Of a DNA stretch of 6,902 bases, positions 5,456-6,902 are shown in pieces; the stretch's first letter is position 1, and every line of letters begins with the position of its first letter. The notes beneath the pieces are model-generated. The model did not search any database. It saw only the letters and a list, made by a program, of their open reading frames with translations, and had not been told where the DNA came from. Source of the stretch: Zetaproteobacteria bacterium (lineage in GTDB: Bacteria; Pseudomonadota; Zetaproteobacteria; Mariprofundales; Mariprofundaceae); the NCBI GenBank assembly GCA_021545665.1, contig JAJRTX010000147.1, forward strand, positions 1 through 6,902, read 5' to 3'. Both the position numbers and the translations under genes were made by a program.

Positions 5456-6826
5456 TTAACTCGTGATGTGATAACAGGGTATATATTCTTTACCCGGCAG
5501 TTTCATTCGATTTTGTGCTACAAAAGTGGCCAGTAAGGTATCCACCGGGTCCATTATGCTCGCATCTCCCCTGATTTCGAACAGGCCATGCTGCTCGATT
5601 GCCCGGATGCCTTCTGCTTTTACATTGCCAGCCACAACTCCGGAAAAAACACGGCGCAGATTAGCGGCCAGTGTATGGGCCTCCTGGTCTTTATGTAATG
5701 CCAGATTGCTCATATTCTCGTGCGTGGGGACAAAGGGTATCTGAAACTCCTTGTCTATTTCCAGCATCCAGTTGAAATAGTATGCATCGCCATGTTTCTT
5801 TCGGTACTCGCGCACCTGTTCTATCCCGGAATGTAATTCACGCGCAGCCTGTACCGGGTCATTAATAATGATTTTGTATAGCTGCTGTGCCTCTACGCCC
5901 AGTGTATCTGCAATAAACCGGTCTATGCCGACAAAATACTCTCTGGCACTCTCGGGACCCGTAAAAACCAGCGGGAACGGCAAGTCCTTGTTATCTGGGT
6001 GGAGCAATACACCGAGGATATACAGAATCTCCTCTGCTGTGCCAACACCGCCGGGAAAGACCACTACTCCATGTCCGGTTCGGATAAATGCCTCAAGTCG
6101 CTTTTCGATATCAGGCATAATAACCAGATCATTCACAATCGGATTGGGCGACTCGGCCGCTATGATACCCGGCTCGGTAATGCCCAGATATTGGCCACCG
6201 GATATTCGCTGTTTGGCGTGTCCAATAGTGGCACCCTTCATAGGCCCCTTCATTGCGCCTGGGCCACACCCTGTACAGATATCAAGACCACGCAGCCCCA
6301 TTTCGTATCCTACTTCCTTGGTATAGTCATATTCATTGCGTTTGATAGAATGTCCGCCCCAGCACACTACCAGACAGGGGTTAGAGCCAACTCGAAGCAC
6401 ATTCGCATTACGCATAATATGGAAGACCGCATTGGTAATGCCTTCAGATGCGCTCAGGTCAAAGGTCTGGTTATCGTTTATATCATCATTTACAAATACA
6501 ACATCGCGCAAGACGGAAAACAGGTGTTCATTTATCCCCTTGATCATTTTACCGTCTACAAATGCATGTGCAGGTGCATTCATGACATCCAGTTTTATGC
6601 CTCGCTCTTCCTGGATGATTCGAATATCAAATGTCGGGTAGCGCTCCAGCAACTCTTTACCATCATCCAGTGAGCTGCCTGAATTGAGTACTGCCAGTGA
6701 GCAGTTTCGGAACAGCTCATACAATCCGCCCTGGCTGGTATCCAGCAGCTTGGTCACCTCGGTCCTGGACAATAAGGCCATACGACCGCCAGGGGTTGCG
6801 AGCGCATCTACAACTTCATATTCCAT
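5456..6826 (-). CDS. ppnN: PpnN, nucleotide 5'-monophosphate nucleosidase (LOG family)
   Basis: The 456-aa product matches E. coli PpnN (YgdH, 454 aa) along its whole length, as judged from memory of that sequence. The E. coli enzyme cleaves purine and pyrimidine nucleoside monophosphates to base plus ribose 5-phosphate in the cytoplasm and is controlled by (p)ppGpp. Three parts are visible. An N-terminal domain (about 1-140) carries LYELFRNCSLAVLNSG. A central LOG/Rossmann domain (about 150-335) has CWGGHS, GCGPGAM at 186-192, MPDIEKRLEAF with Arg243, and the phosphate-binding PGGVGTAEE at 258-266 with Glu265/Glu266. A C-terminal domain carries GDAYYFNW, HENMSNL, FSGVVAGNVK and a closing LPGKEYIPCY. 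The start at 6826 is supported by AAGGAA four bases upstream. The gene points toward rpfG on the same strand but is 470 bases away, so it probably has its own transcript. No frame damage is seen. Confidence 0.93.
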   Translation of the reverse strand: MEYEVVDALATPGGRMALLSRTEVTKLLDTSQGGLYELFRNCSLAVLNSGSSLDDGKELLERYPTFDIRIIQEERGIKLDVMNAPAHAFVDGKMIKGINEHLFSVLRDVVFVNDDINDNQTFDLSASEGITNAVFHIMRNANVLRVGSNPCLVVCWGGHSIKRNEYDYTKEVGYEMGLRGLDICTGCGPGAMKGPMKGATIGHAKQRISGGQYLGITEPGIIAAESPNPIVNDLVIMPDIEKRLEAFIRTGHGVVVFPGGVGTAEEILYILGVLLHPDNKDLPFPLVFTGPESAREYFVGIDRFIADTLGVEAQQLYKIIINDPVQAARELHSGIEQVREYRKKHGDAYYFNWMLEIDKEFQIPFVPTHENMSNLALHKDQEAHTLAANLRRVFSGVVAGNVKAEGIRAIEQHGLFEIRGDASIMDPVDTLLATFVAQNRMKLPGKEYIPCYHITS

Positions 6827-6855
6827 GCTATTCCTTTATTAATTCAGTTTTGGTG

Positions 6856-6869
6856 CAGATAATTATCTG
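6856..6869. promoter_or_regulatory. Perfect 14-bp palindrome upstream of ppnN
   Basis: CAGATAATTATCTG is fully self-complementary and ends 29 bases before the ppnN ATG. It contains GATAAT on both strands, which could be a -10 hexamer with no good -35. It could be a repressor site in the promoter or leader of ppnN. No regulator family is recognised. Confidence 0.45.
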
Positions 6870-6876
6870 TTTATTT

Positions 6877-6891
6877 GCCAGAATCTCTGGC
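6877..6891. repeat. Hairpin GCCAGA-ATC-TCTGGC upstream of ppnN
   Basis: Six-base perfect arms with a three-base loop, seven bases beyond the 14-bp palindrome. Neither strand follows the hairpin with a T-run, so it is not a standard terminator. It uses the same GCCAGA/TCTGGC sequence as the rpfG hairpin at 4942-4960, with the arms in the opposite order. The window ends 11 bases later, so its context is cut off. Confidence 0.35.
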
Positions 6892-6902
6892 TGCTACAGT
6901 TC

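Noticed and set aside
5999..6673. 224-codon open frame antisense to ppnN
   Set aside because: It lies wholly inside a clearly conserved gene on the other strand, has no start signal and shows no family motifs, so it is a shadow frame.
1..6902. CRISPR array, insertion sequence, tRNA or phage element
   Set aside because: No regularly spaced repeats, no transposase or integrase-like product, no terminal repeats with target duplication and no tRNA-like fold were seen.

Overview
The window holds a compact DSF (diffusible signal factor) cell-cell signalling locus of the Rpf type, followed by a nucleotide-metabolism gene. The organism is most likely a gammaproteobacterium. The evidence is an RpfF, RpfC and RpfG set of the Xanthomonas kind, with rpfF and rpfC convergent as in Xanthomonas, and a long three-part PpnN/YgdH close to the enterobacterial protein along its whole length. 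Base composition is moderate to AT-rich by eye, unlike high-GC Xanthomonas, so this is probably a non-xanthomonad carrying the system. I cannot name a genus.

Layout. Bases 1-422 contain no credible gene. They form an AT-rich upstream region with repeats, a sigma70-like promoter, an 8-bp inverted repeat and a good sigma54-like -24/-12 element, all pointing at rpfF (423-1292, +). rpfF converges on rpfC (1308-3854, -) with only 15 bases between the stop codons. rpfG (3876-4985, -) lies 21 bases upstream of rpfC, and the two should form an rpfG-rpfC operon. Bases 4986-5455 are noncoding and hold a candidate rpfG promoter, an operator-like palindrome and several inverted repeats. ppnN (5456-6826, -) follows, and its short leader at the right edge carries two more palindromes.

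How the genes work together (family knowledge plus inference). RpfF makes a cis-2-unsaturated fatty acid signal. RpfC, a five-helix membrane hybrid kinase, senses it and passes phosphate His202 -> Asp633 -> His784 -> Asp74 of RpfG. RpfG is a receiver/HD-GYP phosphodiesterase that lowers cyclic di-GMP. rpfB and rpfH, found at the Xanthomonas locus, are absent here. RpfC carries an extra degenerate receiver, with Asn at the phosphoacceptor site, between kinase and true receiver; classical Xanthomonas RpfC has one receiver. PpnN is a nucleotide 5'-monophosphate nucleosidase and is probably transcribed separately.

The points most worth a second look are the sigma54-like promoter and flanking inverted repeat before rpfF, the pseudo-receiver in RpfC, and a perfect hairpin just inside the rpfG reading frame whose start lacks a visible Shine-Dalgarno sequence. 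The protein families are known. What may be undescribed is the regulatory DNA and the RpfC architecture.
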